NCBI RefSeq assembly: GCF_001039575.1
Contig: NZ_JIBT01000045.1
Location: forward strand, 1 to 64,000
DNA from: Halomonas sp. PR-M31
Lineage (GTDB): Bacteria; Pseudomonadota; Gammaproteobacteria; Pseudomonadales; Halomonadaceae
Direction: 5' to 3'
DNA length: 64,000 nucleotides
Shown in pieces: positions 18,194 through 27,372 of the stretch. A model generated the notes under the pieces. It had not been told where the DNA came from, searched no databases, and saw only the letters and a program-made list of their open reading frames with translations. Both the position numbers and the translations under genes were made by a program. Numbering within the stretch: the first letter of the stretch is position 1; the number at the start of each line of letters is the position of its first letter.

Positions 18194-19375
18194 ATGTTTT
18201 CCAACCCGGATGTCGTGATAATCGGCGCTGGCGCCGCCGGACTGATGTGCGCGCTGACCGCCGGTTACGCTGGTCGCCGGGTGCTGGTCATCGATCATGC
18301 CAACAAGCCGGGCAAGAAGATTCTCATGTCCGGCGGCGGGCGCTGCAATTTCACCAATCTCGATACGCAGCCGATCAATTTCTTCTCCAATAATCCTCAT
18401 TTCTGCATTTCGGCCCTCAATCGCTATCGCCCGGAGCATTTTGTCGAGCTCGTCGAGCGTCATGGCATCGAGCCGGTAGAAAAAGCGCCGGGGCAGCTGT
18501 TCTGTACCGATTCCGCAAGGCCGATTCTCGACATGCTACTCACGGAGTGCGACTGGGCGGGAGCGGAGATTCGTCTCAAAACCACCGTCGAGCGCATTGA
18601 GCGAAAGGGTGAGGGGATGTGCCTGACAACCTCGGCAGGGCGCATTGATACCGGCGCAGTGGTGGTGGCCAGTGGCGGGCTGTCGATTCCGACCATGGGG
18701 GCTTCGGGTTTTGGCTACGATATTGCCCGCCAGTTCGGGCTGCCGGTGACAGAGACCCGCGCCGCTCTGGTGCCGTTTACTCTGACCTCCCAATGGAAAG
18801 AACGTGCGGCGGCGCTTTCCGGCGTGTCTTGTGAGGTGGATGTAAAATGCCGCAGCGGGCGTTATCGGGAGCCGATGCTGTTTACTCATCGCGGACTCTC
18901 GGGACCTGCGATGCTGCAGATTTCCAGCCATTGGCGCCCGGGTGACGAGCTGTCCATTGACCTTCTTCCGGATATCGATGCTTTAGATGCGCTGACCAAT
19001 GCCCGCAAGACGACTCCCAAGCGCCGGCTCTCGACCTGGCTGGGCGAGCACTTGCCCAAGAGATTGTCTCAGGCACTGATCGAGTGGTATGGCAACGATG
19101 GGCTATTGGCGGAGCAGTCCAATGCTCGATTGCAGGATTGGAGCGAACGGCTCAATCGTTGGCGGCTAAAACCCGCTGGAATCGAAGGGTGGCGTACCGC
19201 TGAAGTGACCATAGGCGGAGTGGATACGGCGGCCATTTCATCCAAGACCTTCGCGGCGAAGGATCTGCCACAGCTGCGTTTCATCGGTGAAGTACTCGAT
19301 GTTACCGGTGAGTTGGGGGGCTACAACTTTCAATGGGCCTGGGCGTCTGGCGTGGCGTGTGGCCTGGCGTTGTAA
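18194..19375 (+). CDS. NAD(P)/FAD-dependent oxidoreductase, HI0933/YhiN family
   Basis: A 393-residue flavoprotein of the HI0933 family. The dinucleotide-binding motif VVIIGAGAAGLM is at residues 7-18, followed by the family-specific KILMSGGGRCNFTN block (43-56), GGLSIPTMGASGFGY, and the C-terminal GELGGYNFQWAWASG that closes over FAD. GGAG lies upstream of the ATG. The reaction is unknown for the family. It is transcribed alone ahead of egtB. Confidence 0.92.
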   Translation: MFSNPDVVIIGAGAAGLMCALTAGYAGRRVLVIDHANKPGKKILMSGGGRCNFTNLDTQPINFFSNNPHFCISALNRYRPEHFVELVERHGIEPVEKAPGQLFCTDSARPILDMLLTECDWAGAEIRLKTTVERIERKGEGMCLTTSAGRIDTGAVVVASGGLSIPTMGASGFGYDIARQFGLPVTETRAALVPFTLTSQWKERAAALSGVSCEVDVKCRSGRYREPMLFTHRGLSGPAMLQISSHWRPGDELSIDLLPDIDALDALTNARKTTPKRRLSTWLGEHLPKRLSQALIEWYGNDGLLAEQSNARLQDWSERLNRWRLKPAGIEGWRTAEVTIGGVDTAAISSKTFAAKDLPQLRFIGEVLDVTGELGGYNFQWAWASGVACGLAL

Positions 19376-19398
19376 AAAAGGAAGTTACCCGATTCGGC

Positions 19399-19426
19399 TT
19401 GGACTCGGGCACTGACCTGCTACGCT
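19399..19426 (+). promoter_or_regulatory. possible promoter of egtBD
   Basis: TTGGAC (19399-19404) and TACGCT (19421-19426) are 16 bases apart and about 48 bases upstream of the egtB start. It is a weak to moderate consensus match. Confidence 0.4.
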
Positions 19427-19473
19427 GAATTGTCATATCAAGGATGTCATTTTTCACGACAGGAGGTTGCCGC

Positions 19474-20781
19474 ATGCCATCACTCGTTGATAGAACCCGC
19501 GATGCGTCTTTTGAGGAAACCCAGCACACAAAGGAGTGGTTGCGCAGCTATCAGCGTGTTCGCGCCGCGACAGAGGCCCTTTGCGCGCCGCTATGCAAGG
19601 AAGACTATGTGGTCCAGAGCATGGCGGATGTCAGCCCGCCCAAATGGCACATCGCTCACGTTAGCTGGTTTTTTGAAGCATTCCTGCTGACGCCGTTTCA
19701 CAAATCCTACCGCCCCCTCGACAGCGCCTACGATTTTCTTTTTAACTCCTATTACGAAACTCACGGGACACCGTTTCCGCGCCCTGATCGGGGGTTGATA
19801 TCCCGCCCGACGGTAGATGACGTATACCGTTATCGTGCTCATGTGGATAATGCCATGACACAATTGCTCAGCGATCCGCCTGATGAGCATGTGGATGCCA
19901 TCATTCACCGAGTCGAGTTGGGGCTCAATCACGAGCAGCAGCATCAGGAATTATTGGTCATGGATATCAAGCATATCCTGGCCCAGAATCCGCTTTATCC
20001 GATCTATCGAGACGATCTTGCGCCAATTCCCAACCATCAGTCCGAAGCGCTTCGGTGGCAGGATTTCGAAGCAGGCGTTTATCATATTGGTCGTGAAGTT
20101 GATGCAAAAGGCTTCGTTTTCGATAACGAAACGCCGCGCCATCGCCAGTTCGTCGAAGCGTTTCAGCTTGCCGATCGTCCCGTGACGAATGCCGAATTTC
20201 TGGAATTCATGCAGGCCGGTGGCTATGAGCATCCCGACTATTGGCTGTCCGAGGGTTGGCAGACGGTCAAGCAGACAGGATGGAAGGCACCGCTTTACTG
20301 GGTAAAGCAAGAGGATGACTGGTATCACATGACCTTGGGCGGACTGACACCCGTGGATTGGCAGGCGCCGGTATGCCACGTCAGTTTTTACGAAGCCGAC
20401 GCCTTTGCCTGTTGGGCCGGCGCGCGTTTGCCTACGGAGGCGGAATGGGAAATCGCGGCTCGCGAAGCGAATCCAAACGGCAATTTTGCCGAGCAGGATC
20501 ATCTACAGCCGGTGGCCGGCGAAATTCCAAAAAACGGGCCTGGGAAGATGTTCGGGGATGTCTGGGAATGGACCGGCAGCGCCTATCGGCCTTATCCGGG
20601 CTTCAAGCCATTGCCGGGTAGCCTTGGTGAATACAATGGCAAGTTCATGTCGGGGCAAATGGTGCTGCGTGGAGGGTGCTGTGCGACGCCCCAGGCGCAT
20701 ATTCGTGCGACCTATCGTAACTTCTTTCCTCCTCATGCCCGCTGGGCGTTCTCAGGGTTCCGCCTTGCCAGGGAGGCATGA
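19474..20781 (+). CDS. egtB: ergothioneine biosynthesis sulfoxide synthase EgtB
   Basis: A 435-residue non-haem iron enzyme joining trimethylhistidine (hercynine) to a thiol donor with O2. The DinB-like N-domain supplies iron ligands His in PPKWHIAH (59, 62) and the HEQQHQE motif (153-159). The C-terminal formylglycine-synthase-like (FGE-sulfatase) domain contains PVTNAEFLEFM, ARLPTEAEWEIAAREA, GDVWEWT and LRGGCCATP. The start at 19474 is set by AGGAGG 7 bases upstream; an upstream in-frame ATG at 19444 has none. It overlaps the egtD start region. Whether it uses gamma-glutamylcysteine or cysteine cannot be judged. Confidence 0.95.
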   Translation: MPSLVDRTRDASFEETQHTKEWLRSYQRVRAATEALCAPLCKEDYVVQSMADVSPPKWHIAHVSWFFEAFLLTPFHKSYRPLDSAYDFLFNSYYETHGTPFPRPDRGLISRPTVDDVYRYRAHVDNAMTQLLSDPPDEHVDAIIHRVELGLNHEQQHQELLVMDIKHILAQNPLYPIYRDDLAPIPNHQSEALRWQDFEAGVYHIGREVDAKGFVFDNETPRHRQFVEAFQLADRPVTNAEFLEFMQAGGYEHPDYWLSEGWQTVKQTGWKAPLYWVKQEDDWYHMTLGGLTPVDWQAPVCHVSFYEADAFACWAGARLPTEAEWEIAAREANPNGNFAEQDHLQPVAGEIPKNGPGKMFGDVWEWTGSAYRPYPGFKPLPGSLGEYNGKFMSGQMVLRGGCCATPQAHIRATYRNFFPPHARWAFSGFRLAREA

Positions 20782-20783
20782 TC

Positions 20784-21746
20784 ATGGAGAACTGCGTAAC
20801 CGTTCACGACCAGCAAACGACTTCGCAATCGGCTTCGCTACAGGAAGAGCTGCTTGCCGGACTAAGAGCGACACCCAAGACCATTCCACCCAAGTTCTTC
20901 TATGACTGGAAAGGGTCCGAGCTTTTCAATCTCATTTGCGAGCAACCGGAGTACTATCCAACCCGTACCGAAGAGGCCATATTGCACGGCTTTTCCAAGG
21001 ACATTGCCCGGCTCATCGGCGATGATGGCATCTTGATCGAGCTGGGGAGTGGCGCCAGCCGCAAGATCCGCTTGCTTCTTGAAGCCATGCGTCCGGTGAG
21101 CTATCTGGGCATTGATATCTCTCGTGATTTTCTAATCGAGAGCACGCAGCGTCTCGCTGCCGATTACCCCTGGCTCGAGGTGCATGCGGCCTGCGCCGAC
21201 TTTTCCCAACCGTTACAGATCCCCGGGGCCGTACGCGGAAAGCGCCCGGTCGCCTTTTTTCCAGGCTCGAGCATCGGCAATTTTTCGCCCTTGGATGCTG
21301 AAGGTTTCTTGAATGAGCTGGGGTCCTTGCTACCGCCGGGAAGCGGTTTATTGATAGGCGTGGACCTGATCAAGGATGAGGCGATCCTCAACGCCGCCTA
21401 CAATGACGCTAAGGGCGTAACGGCTGCCTTCAACCTCAACCTGCTCAATCGTTTATGCAAAGAGTTCGATGCCGTCGTTGATCCCGACAGTTTCTCTCAT
21501 CGGGCTTTTTACAATGTAGAGCAATCGCGCATCGAGATGCATCTGGTCAGCAAAGTGAGCCAGAGTATTACTGTTTCAGGTGAGAGTTTCGATTTTGAAG
21601 AAGGGGAAACGCTTCATACGGAAAATTCTTATAAATACAGCGTCGATGGTTTTCAAGCCCTGGCCCTGCGGGGCGGGTTTCATCCGCGCGCGCTATGGAC
21701 CGATCCAGAGAACCTATTCAGCATTCACTACCTGGAACGGGTCTGA
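20784..21746 (+). CDS. egtD: L-histidine N-alpha-methyltransferase EgtD
   Basis: A 320-residue SAM-dependent trimethylase converting histidine to hercynine. Recognisable segments are PPKFFYDWKGSELFNLI with PEYYPTRTEEAIL, the SAM motif LIELGSGASRKI, LGIDISRDFL, and FFPGSSIGNF. The ATG at 20784 has GGGAGG 7 bases upstream; an alternative ATG at 20778 overlaps the egtB stop. egtB and egtD form a two-gene operon, which is the minimum core of ergothioneine synthesis. A strong terminator follows at 21799. Confidence 0.95.
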   Translation: MENCVTVHDQQTTSQSASLQEELLAGLRATPKTIPPKFFYDWKGSELFNLICEQPEYYPTRTEEAILHGFSKDIARLIGDDGILIELGSGASRKIRLLLEAMRPVSYLGIDISRDFLIESTQRLAADYPWLEVHAACADFSQPLQIPGAVRGKRPVAFFPGSSIGNFSPLDAEGFLNELGSLLPPGSGLLIGVDLIKDEAILNAAYNDAKGVTAAFNLNLLNRLCKEFDAVVDPDSFSHRAFYNVEQSRIEMHLVSKVSQSITVSGESFDFEEGETLHTENSYKYSVDGFQALALRGGFHPRALWTDPENLFSIHYLERV

Positions 21747-21798
21747 TTCACCAGTGAGTGTTTTAAAACGACGCCATATCGATTGAAAATAGGCAAAA

Positions 21799-21825
21799 GA
21801 AAACGCGGGCTTTGCCCGCGTTTTC
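21799..21825. terminator. bidirectional terminator between egtD and the yqjDEK genes
   Basis: GAAAACGCGGGC and GCCCGCGTTTTC pair over 12 bp around a TTT loop, with T-rich flanks on both strands. It serves convergent egtD and yqjK. Confidence 0.88.
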
Positions 21826-21843
21826 TTGTCTGCAGATATGAAA

Positions 21844-22143
21844 TCAGGCACGTCTATTGCGCAGCATACGATAAGCAACCCGGCCTCGGTTGAAGAGCAT
21901 CGCCCCGGTAAGCAGCTTGCCCATCAACTTACCGGTAGAGCGCGGCTTGCGTAGAGCGCGTATTGTGGCAAAACCACCTAATGCAACGAAGGCCGTGCGC
22001 CACTGGGTCAGCCGGTCCCAACCGCGATCGATAGGAGCAGTGACTTCTCGCCAGTCACGCAAGGCCATGGCCATGTCGATGCGTTGCTGAAGTATCTCGG
22101 TCTCGAGCTCTTCTCGACGTTTCAGACGATCACGATGACTCAC
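21844..22143 (-). CDS. yqjK: YqjK-like protein
   Basis: A 99-residue basic protein with an N-terminal charged helix (MSHRDRLKRREELETEIL) and one short hydrophobic segment (FVALGGFATIRAL). Its position as third gene after YqjD- and YqjE-like genes identifies it as the YqjK counterpart; sequence conservation in this family is low. It overlaps yqjE by 14 bases. Function unknown. Confidence 0.72.
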   Translation of the reverse strand: MSHRDRLKRREELETEILQQRIDMAMALRDWREVTAPIDRGWDRLTQWRTAFVALGGFATIRALRKPRSTGKLMGKLLTGAMLFNRGRVAYRMLRNRRA

Positions 22144-22525
22144 GCGAAGACTCCAGATAGTGCCGGTCCTGGGACAGATTGCTTAGCGTTGACTCCATCA
22201 GCTTGCGCTGCTTGGCAATGCGCTTGGCGCTGAACGCCAATGTGGCGGACACGATCAACAGCGTGCCGCCGCTGGCGCCAATGGCCAAAACACGATGCTG
22301 CTCCCAATAGGCGACAATCAGCATCAGAAGTAGCATGCCGACGCCAAAGGCAAACAATATCAAGCTGGCGCCTGCAAGCATCAGTATCGTCAGGATACGA
22401 TCGCGTTCGAGTTCCAGCTCGACCACGGCGAGACGCAGCCTTGTCTCACCGGTGGTAACCAAGCTGGTCAGCATGCGCCGTCCAGCTTGAATCACGCGCT
22501 CTGCTGGGCCGTTACCGCTGGACAT
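22130..22525 (-). CDS. yqjE: YqjE-like inner-membrane protein (phage holin-like superfamily)
   Basis: A 131-residue protein with an amphipathic N-terminal helix (GETRLRLAVVELELERDR) and two closely spaced membrane helices (ILTILMLAGASLILFAFGVG and VLAIGASGGTLLIVSATL), ending in a charged tail. This is the holin_3_6/YqjE layout. It is not a phage lysis gene: it sits in the chromosomal yqjDEK operon, stop-to-start with yqjD. Confidence 0.85.
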   Translation of the reverse strand: MSSGNGPAERVIQAGRRMLTSLVTTGETRLRLAVVELELERDRILTILMLAGASLILFAFGVGMLLLMLIVAYWEQHRVLAIGASGGTLLIVSATLAFSAKRIAKQRKLMESTLSNLSQDRHYLESSRESS

Positions 22526-22881
22526 CAGCGCCGTCCGACGATCATGCCGATCACGACACCCAGGGCTGTACCGATACCGATGCCGGTCCAGGGATTCTGA
22601 TGCACATAGCGGTCGACCATGTCGGCGCTATCGAGTACGCCGTCACGGGCATCGTGATAGGCTTTTTCGCCCCGGGCTTCGATGCGCGTGCGGGTTTCAC
22701 GCAAGCTCTTCTCTGCACGGCTGCGCAACTCTTTGATATTGCTACGGGAGTCATCGGCAGTCGCGCTTACCAACTCTTCCACGGTCTGAGAAAGATGACG
22801 CAGATCTTCTTTCAGTTGCTCGGTGCTGGCTTCGCGGGTGTTGGCCTCGCGGCTATGGTGTCCTACAGGGAACATACTCAT
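22525..22881 (-). CDS. yqjD: YqjD/ElaB-type membrane-anchored DUF883 protein
   Basis: A 118-residue protein: a soluble coiled-coil (EQLKEDLRHLSQTVEELVSA onward) and a single C-terminal membrane anchor (GIGIGTALGVVIGMIVGRR). DUF883 proteins of E. coli associate with ribosomes and the inner membrane in stationary phase; the same role here is inferred. GGAAG lies 9 bases before the ATG. It heads the yqjDEK operon. Confidence 0.9.
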   Translation of the reverse strand: MSMFPVGHHSREANTREASTEQLKEDLRHLSQTVEELVSATADDSRSNIKELRSRAEKSLRETRTRIEARGEKAYHDARDGVLDSADMVDRYVHQNPWTGIGIGTALGVVIGMIVGRR

Positions 22882-22941
22882 TGCTACAGTCTTCCATGAG
22901 TGGTGAGTGAAGCTATCATCATAGCAATATGCCTTTGGTTA

Positions 22942-23889
22942 TCAATCATTGCCTGGGATACCGGCCAGATAAGTGTTGAGACTGAAGCCTAGTCCGAAAC
23001 GCTGTACGTCCTCATCGTAATCAACGAGACTCTCTCCATACCCGTCAAAGTATTGCACATGGCCACGGACCTTGCCGATCAACGGGAAGGTGTAATCGAG
23101 TAGCGCACCGTAATGATGCTTCCCAGGATTACCGCGCACCATCAACGAGATTTCTTGATCGCCGAAGGTGCGCACCAGAGTAAAGTCGCCATACCCGATA
23201 TAGTTTTCGAGATCGGGGTTGTCGTCATCGTCGCTCGACTCGGGAATGCGCCAATGAGGTGCCACGCTGATTGCCCAGTCACCCCGTTGAAAAAGCAGGT
23301 CTGCATACAGACGATTCCAGCTGCGAGACAAGGGTTGCGATTGTCCATTGGATTGGTGCGCGAAACCTACGCGATTTTGCGTATTGGTCCAGCCAAACCA
23401 GGAATAGGCGTTATCGAAGCTGACGAACGCTTCAGGCTCATGATTGGTTTCACGGAAAGGAGAAGACGCCTTGGCATTGTAGGCCTGCCACCAGCTGCGC
23501 TGGGTATAGGCAAAATAGAGATCGCCATTATCACCGAACATGTTGTGCAGGACGCTCACCTTGAGACTGATCTGAAACTTGGCTTCTGTCTTGTCTGCAT
23601 TGCCATTGGAGCTGATCGAGTCGAAATCTTCTTGATTGGGATTGGTGTTGTAAGTCCAGGGCAACAAATAGTTGCGTCGATAAACGCTCAGGGTCAAGGG
23701 ATTAAGAGATGATTCCCTCTCCAATTCACGGCGGACATCCGCCTTTTTCAAACTGCTGGCGATTGCCTCTTCGCTACCAGACGTACTATTTTCTCGCGTG
23801 CTCGACTGGGCGTTGGCTTGAATCGAAACGCTCAACAATGAACAAAAAAGTAACCGCGCAATCACACGCAGCGGTGAGGGCAAAACCAT
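22942..23889 (-). CDS. pldA: outer-membrane phospholipase A (OMPLA)
   Basis: A 315-residue exported beta-barrel enzyme. A signal peptide (LLFCSLLSVSIQANAQ) is followed by a ~60-residue linker and the barrel. The catalytic region reads GFAHQSNGQSQPLSRSWNRL, with His and Ser of the HxSNG motif and the downstream SRSWNR segment; it is Ca2+-dependent in characterised enzymes. It hydrolyses phospholipids mislocalised to the outer leaflet, the same problem handled by MlaA encoded at the far end of this window. It is transcribed alone. Confidence 0.92.
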   Translation of the reverse strand: MVLPSPLRVIARLLFCSLLSVSIQANAQSSTRENSTSGSEEAIASSLKKADVRRELERESSLNPLTLSVYRRNYLLPWTYNTNPNQEDFDSISSNGNADKTEAKFQISLKVSVLHNMFGDNGDLYFAYTQRSWWQAYNAKASSPFRETNHEPEAFVSFDNAYSWFGWTNTQNRVGFAHQSNGQSQPLSRSWNRLYADLLFQRGDWAISVAPHWRIPESSDDDDNPDLENYIGYGDFTLVRTFGDQEISLMVRGNPGKHHYGALLDYTFPLIGKVRGHVQYFDGYGESLVDYDEDVQRFGLGFSLNTYLAGIPGND

Positions 23890-24046
23890 TATCAGCGTCC
23901 TGTATGCGGCACCAAGCGTCTGTTTCTACCACGCTGTTCTGCCAAGTCAATCGCTTTGCGTAAGTAATTGCCAATCTGACACGGCAATCACACGATTCTT
24001 TAGTAATTAGAGTGCGATACGCTCGCACTGAAAATGAGGATTAATA

Positions 24047-27000
24047 ATGACGGCGGGGCAAAAGAAGAGGCGTTTCAAAACAGTCACGACTGTGCTGGCG
24101 TTGTTGCTGATGTGGACCGCGGCATGGGGTCAGGAAGCCCCGCCTGAGCGTGACGCAGTCTCTCAGAGTCTTGAAACACTAACGGCAATAGAGCAGCCGA
24201 ATAGCGATCAACAAGACGAGATCGAAACCCTGCAACGCGTGCTCGATACGCTAAAGGACATAGAAAACATTCGTCAGGAGCGCAATGAGCTCGAGCAGCA
24301 AATCAATCGTGCCCCGGACGAAATGCAGCGCTTGGCGCGTGCCCTGCGTGACACGATGTCGAGTGAAACAATAAACGCCGAGACCCTGAAGTCTCTCGAC
24401 ATTCCTGAACTGGAAACACGAGTCGCCGATACTCTGAATCGATTGCAGTCGCTGCAGGATGATCTCGCCAAGACCAATTCACGCTTGATCGCCGCCCAGA
24501 CGTTGCCCGAACGCGCTCAGGCAACGATCTCCCAGGCGCTTGAGGAAATAGAAGAAAAGCGTCTTGCACTTGGTGACTATAGCGGTGTCGGAAATTCGCC
24601 CGGGGTCTGGTTGTTGCAAGGCGAGTTGGCACTGGCGGAGAGCGAATTGGCGCTCAAGCGTCGCCAGTTGGCCGTCAATACGCGCCTGCTCGAACTGGCC
24701 AGTCGCCGGCGTGAAGTGCTGATCCGCAGGATCGATCAAATAGAAGATAATCTCACCCTAATGCAGGCCATCCTCGACCAGAAGCGCCGTGATCAACTTG
24801 CGGATACGCTGGGGGCGACGTCCGGTAACGAGCCCTCTCTTGCAGATGACAATTCGGTGGTGATCGATGCGCGATCCCGCAATCGTCAGATGAGCCTCGA
24901 GCTATTGCAGGTGATCGATCGCTATAACGATCTCAAACGTGAAGCCGTCAAGGTGCGCACTCAGCTCGATCGTGTACGCCAGGTACAGCGCACCCTTAAA
25001 GAGCAAATCGAGGCGGTGCGAGGCAGTCAACTGCTGTCGCGCATTCTGCGGGAGCAGCGCAGCTCTCTGCCTCAGGTCGATGCGGTCAAGGGTATTCAAG
25101 AACAGATCGCCGATATTCGACTCAAGCAGTTCGAGTTGAATCGGCTGCGAGATGGGTTGCGTGACGCGGAGCGACTTGCCCGTCAGCAGCTTGATGAAAC
25201 CGGGGTTGAGTCGCCGCCTCAGGTGATCGATACCTTGACGAAATTGTATCAAGGGCGCAGCGAGCTGGTGGATCAGCTCGAGCGGGAATACGGTGAGCTG
25301 CTGACCACGGCCATCGACCTTCAGCTCAATCAGCAGCAGCTGCTCGAGATCAGTGCATCGCTGCGCATGACCATCGAAGAACAGCTGTTCTGGGTGGCAA
25401 GTCGACATCCACTTGATCTGACCTGGCTGCGCCAACTGCCGCAATCCTTGATGGCCCAGGTCAGCGGAGAAGGGTGGCGGCAGAAGCTGCATCACTTCTG
25501 GCAGAAGCCCGATTTGGCAGGACTGTGGGGGCTGCCATTGTTGCTACTTTCCATTGGTCTGCTGTTGCGACGTCGGCCTATCAAGGCACGCTTGCTGACG
25601 CTTCACGAACAGGTAGGACGGCTCAAGCGGGATACCCAGATGCATACCCCCAAGGCCATCATGCTCAATACCCTGATCGCCGCGCCTGGGCCTCTGGCGC
25701 TGGCCGCGATTGGTGTCTTCCTGAGCCATGGCGGGACAGGTATTGCAATCGCCTGGGGCGAGGCGCTGCTGCAGCTATCCCTGGCCTGGGCGGCAATCGC
25801 CCTGGTGCGTCGTCTGCTCGTGCGAGACGGCGTCACGGTGCGGCATTTTCATTGGCCCGCCGACTATGCCACGCGCTTGCGAAGCCTGCTGTGGTGGCTG
25901 GGTATCGCCCTGATTCCGGTGCTGTTGATCAGCTCCCTGGCGCAAGGCGACGGTCCAACCCTCGCCGAACGGCCGCTTTTTCTGTTGTTGATATTGGCGG
26001 GGTTGATTGCCATGAGCGTGCTGTTGGCGCGGCTCATTCTGGCCCATACACCCTATTTTGGCGTCAAGCTGTTTCGACTGCTGCTTGGGTTGGCGCTGTC
26101 CGGCACCACCCTGGTGCTGGCGGCTCTGATCGTGCTGGGTTATGAATACACCGCCTTGCAGCTGGTCAATCGCTTCGTCGCCAGCTTGTATATCTTCGGC
26201 CTGTGGATTCTGGTCGAGGCATCCGTGGTTCGTGGATTGGCAGTGGCGGCGCGGCGTCTGGCGTATCGGCGGGCAGTGGCGCGACGGCGTGCCCAAGTTC
26301 AGGAAGGCGCTGAAGGCGGACTCGAGGTCGTCGAAGAACCGCCCTTGGATCTAGAGCAGGTCAATCAGCAGTCTCTGCGCCTGTCCAAGCTGATCCTGTT
26401 TCTTGGGTTTTCCCTGGTGCTTTACGTTCTATGGTCGGATCTCCTGGCGGTGCTGGCTTATCTCGATAACGTAGGCATCTGGTCGATCACCCGGGGCGTC
26501 GGTGAAAGCTTGAGCGAAACCCCTATTACCGTTGCGGATCTGCTCACCGCACTGATTACCGTGGTATTGACCTCCGTCATGGCGCGTAACCTGCCAGGCC
26601 TGCTTGAAGTCATGGTGCTGTCGCGATTGTCTCTCAAGCCGGGCAGCGCCTATGCGATCACATCGCTGCTTTCCTACACCATCGTCGGGGTCGGTATCGT
26701 CACAGCCCTGGGTACGCTCGGGGTGTCCTGGAGCAAGCTGCAGTGGCTGGTAGCTGCCTTGGGTGTCGGTCTGGGTTTCGGTCTTCAGGAAATATTCGCC
26801 AACTTCATCTCGGGTCTCATCATTCTCTTCGAGCGACCGATACGCATCGGCGATACCATCACTCTGGGCAATCTACACGGGACGATCAGCCGCATCCGTA
26901 TTCGCGCCACTACGATGACGGATTTCGACCGCAAGGAAATCATCATTCCCAACAAGACCTTCGTCACGGATCAGCTGATCAACTGGACGCTGTCGGACAA

Positions 27001-27367
27001 CGTCACTCGGGTAGTGCTCAACTATGGCGTGGCTCATGGCTCAGACCTGGATACCGTGCACCGTCTACTGGCAGAGGCGGCAGCGGGGAACTCCCGAGTG
27101 CTCAAGGATCCGGAGCCACAGGTGCTATGCACAAGTTATGGCTCCACCGCCTTTAACTTTGAATTGCGCATCTTCGTCAACGATTTGACGGATCGGCTGT
27201 TCGCCGCGGACGAGATCAATCGGCGACTCGATACACTGTTTCGTGACAACGACATTCGGGTGGCTTTCAATCAGATGGATGTCTGGCTGCACGATGCACA
27301 AGGACGCACGAAGAACGTCATTTCCCAGGCGAAGGACAAGACGCTGGGCGAATCAGTGAGTAAATAA
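24047..27367 (+). CDS. large MscS-family mechanosensitive channel (MscK/MscM-like)
   Basis: A 1106-residue inner-membrane channel. A signal peptide (LALLLMWTAAWGQ) precedes a ~480-residue periplasmic coiled-coil region. A block of membrane helices (about 500-900) follows, then the MscS core with the pore helix LQWLVAALGVGLGFGLQE and the beta domain GDTITLGNLHGTISRIRIR, and a C-terminal domain ending in VSK. The length matches E. coli MscK (1120) and YjeP/MscM (1107); the sequence alone does not separate them. It would release solutes on hypo-osmotic shock, complementary to the betaine carriers in this window. Confidence 0.9.
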   Translation: MTAGQKKRRFKTVTTVLALLLMWTAAWGQEAPPERDAVSQSLETLTAIEQPNSDQQDEIETLQRVLDTLKDIENIRQERNELEQQINRAPDEMQRLARALRDTMSSETINAETLKSLDIPELETRVADTLNRLQSLQDDLAKTNSRLIAAQTLPERAQATISQALEEIEEKRLALGDYSGVGNSPGVWLLQGELALAESELALKRRQLAVNTRLLELASRRREVLIRRIDQIEDNLTLMQAILDQKRRDQLADTLGATSGNEPSLADDNSVVIDARSRNRQMSLELLQVIDRYNDLKREAVKVRTQLDRVRQVQRTLKEQIEAVRGSQLLSRILREQRSSLPQVDAVKGIQEQIADIRLKQFELNRLRDGLRDAERLARQQLDETGVESPPQVIDTLTKLYQGRSELVDQLEREYGELLTTAIDLQLNQQQLLEISASLRMTIEEQLFWVASRHPLDLTWLRQLPQSLMAQVSGEGWRQKLHHFWQKPDLAGLWGLPLLLLSIGLLLRRRPIKARLLTLHEQVGRLKRDTQMHTPKAIMLNTLIAAPGPLALAAIGVFLSHGGTGIAIAWGEALLQLSLAWAAIALVRRLLVRDGVTVRHFHWPADYATRLRSLLWWLGIALIPVLLISSLAQGDGPTLAERPLFLLLILAGLIAMSVLLARLILAHTPYFGVKLFRLLLGLALSGTTLVLAALIVLGYEYTALQLVNRFVASLYIFGLWILVEASVVRGLAVAARRLAYRRAVARRRAQVQEGAEGGLEVVEEPPLDLEQVNQQSLRLSKLILFLGFSLVLYVLWSDLLAVLAYLDNVGIWSITRGVGESLSETPITVADLLTALITVVLTSVMARNLPGLLEVMVLSRLSLKPGSAYAITSLLSYTIVGVGIVTALGTLGVSWSKLQWLVAALGVGLGFGLQEIFANFISGLIILFERPIRIGDTITLGNLHGTISRIRIRATTMTDFDRKEIIIPNKTFVTDQLINWTLSDNVTRVVLNYGVAHGSDLDTVHRLLAEAAAGNSRVLKDPEPQVLCTSYGSTAFNFELRIFVNDLTDRLFAADEINRRLDTLFRDNDIRVAFNQMDVWLHDAQGRTKNVISQAKDKTLGESVSK

Positions 27368-27372
27368 GGCAA

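Noticed and set aside
22130-22525. Phage holin gene indicating a prophage
   Set aside because: The holin-like family assignment reflects YqjE; it lies in the ordinary yqjDEK operon and no other phage gene is nearby.
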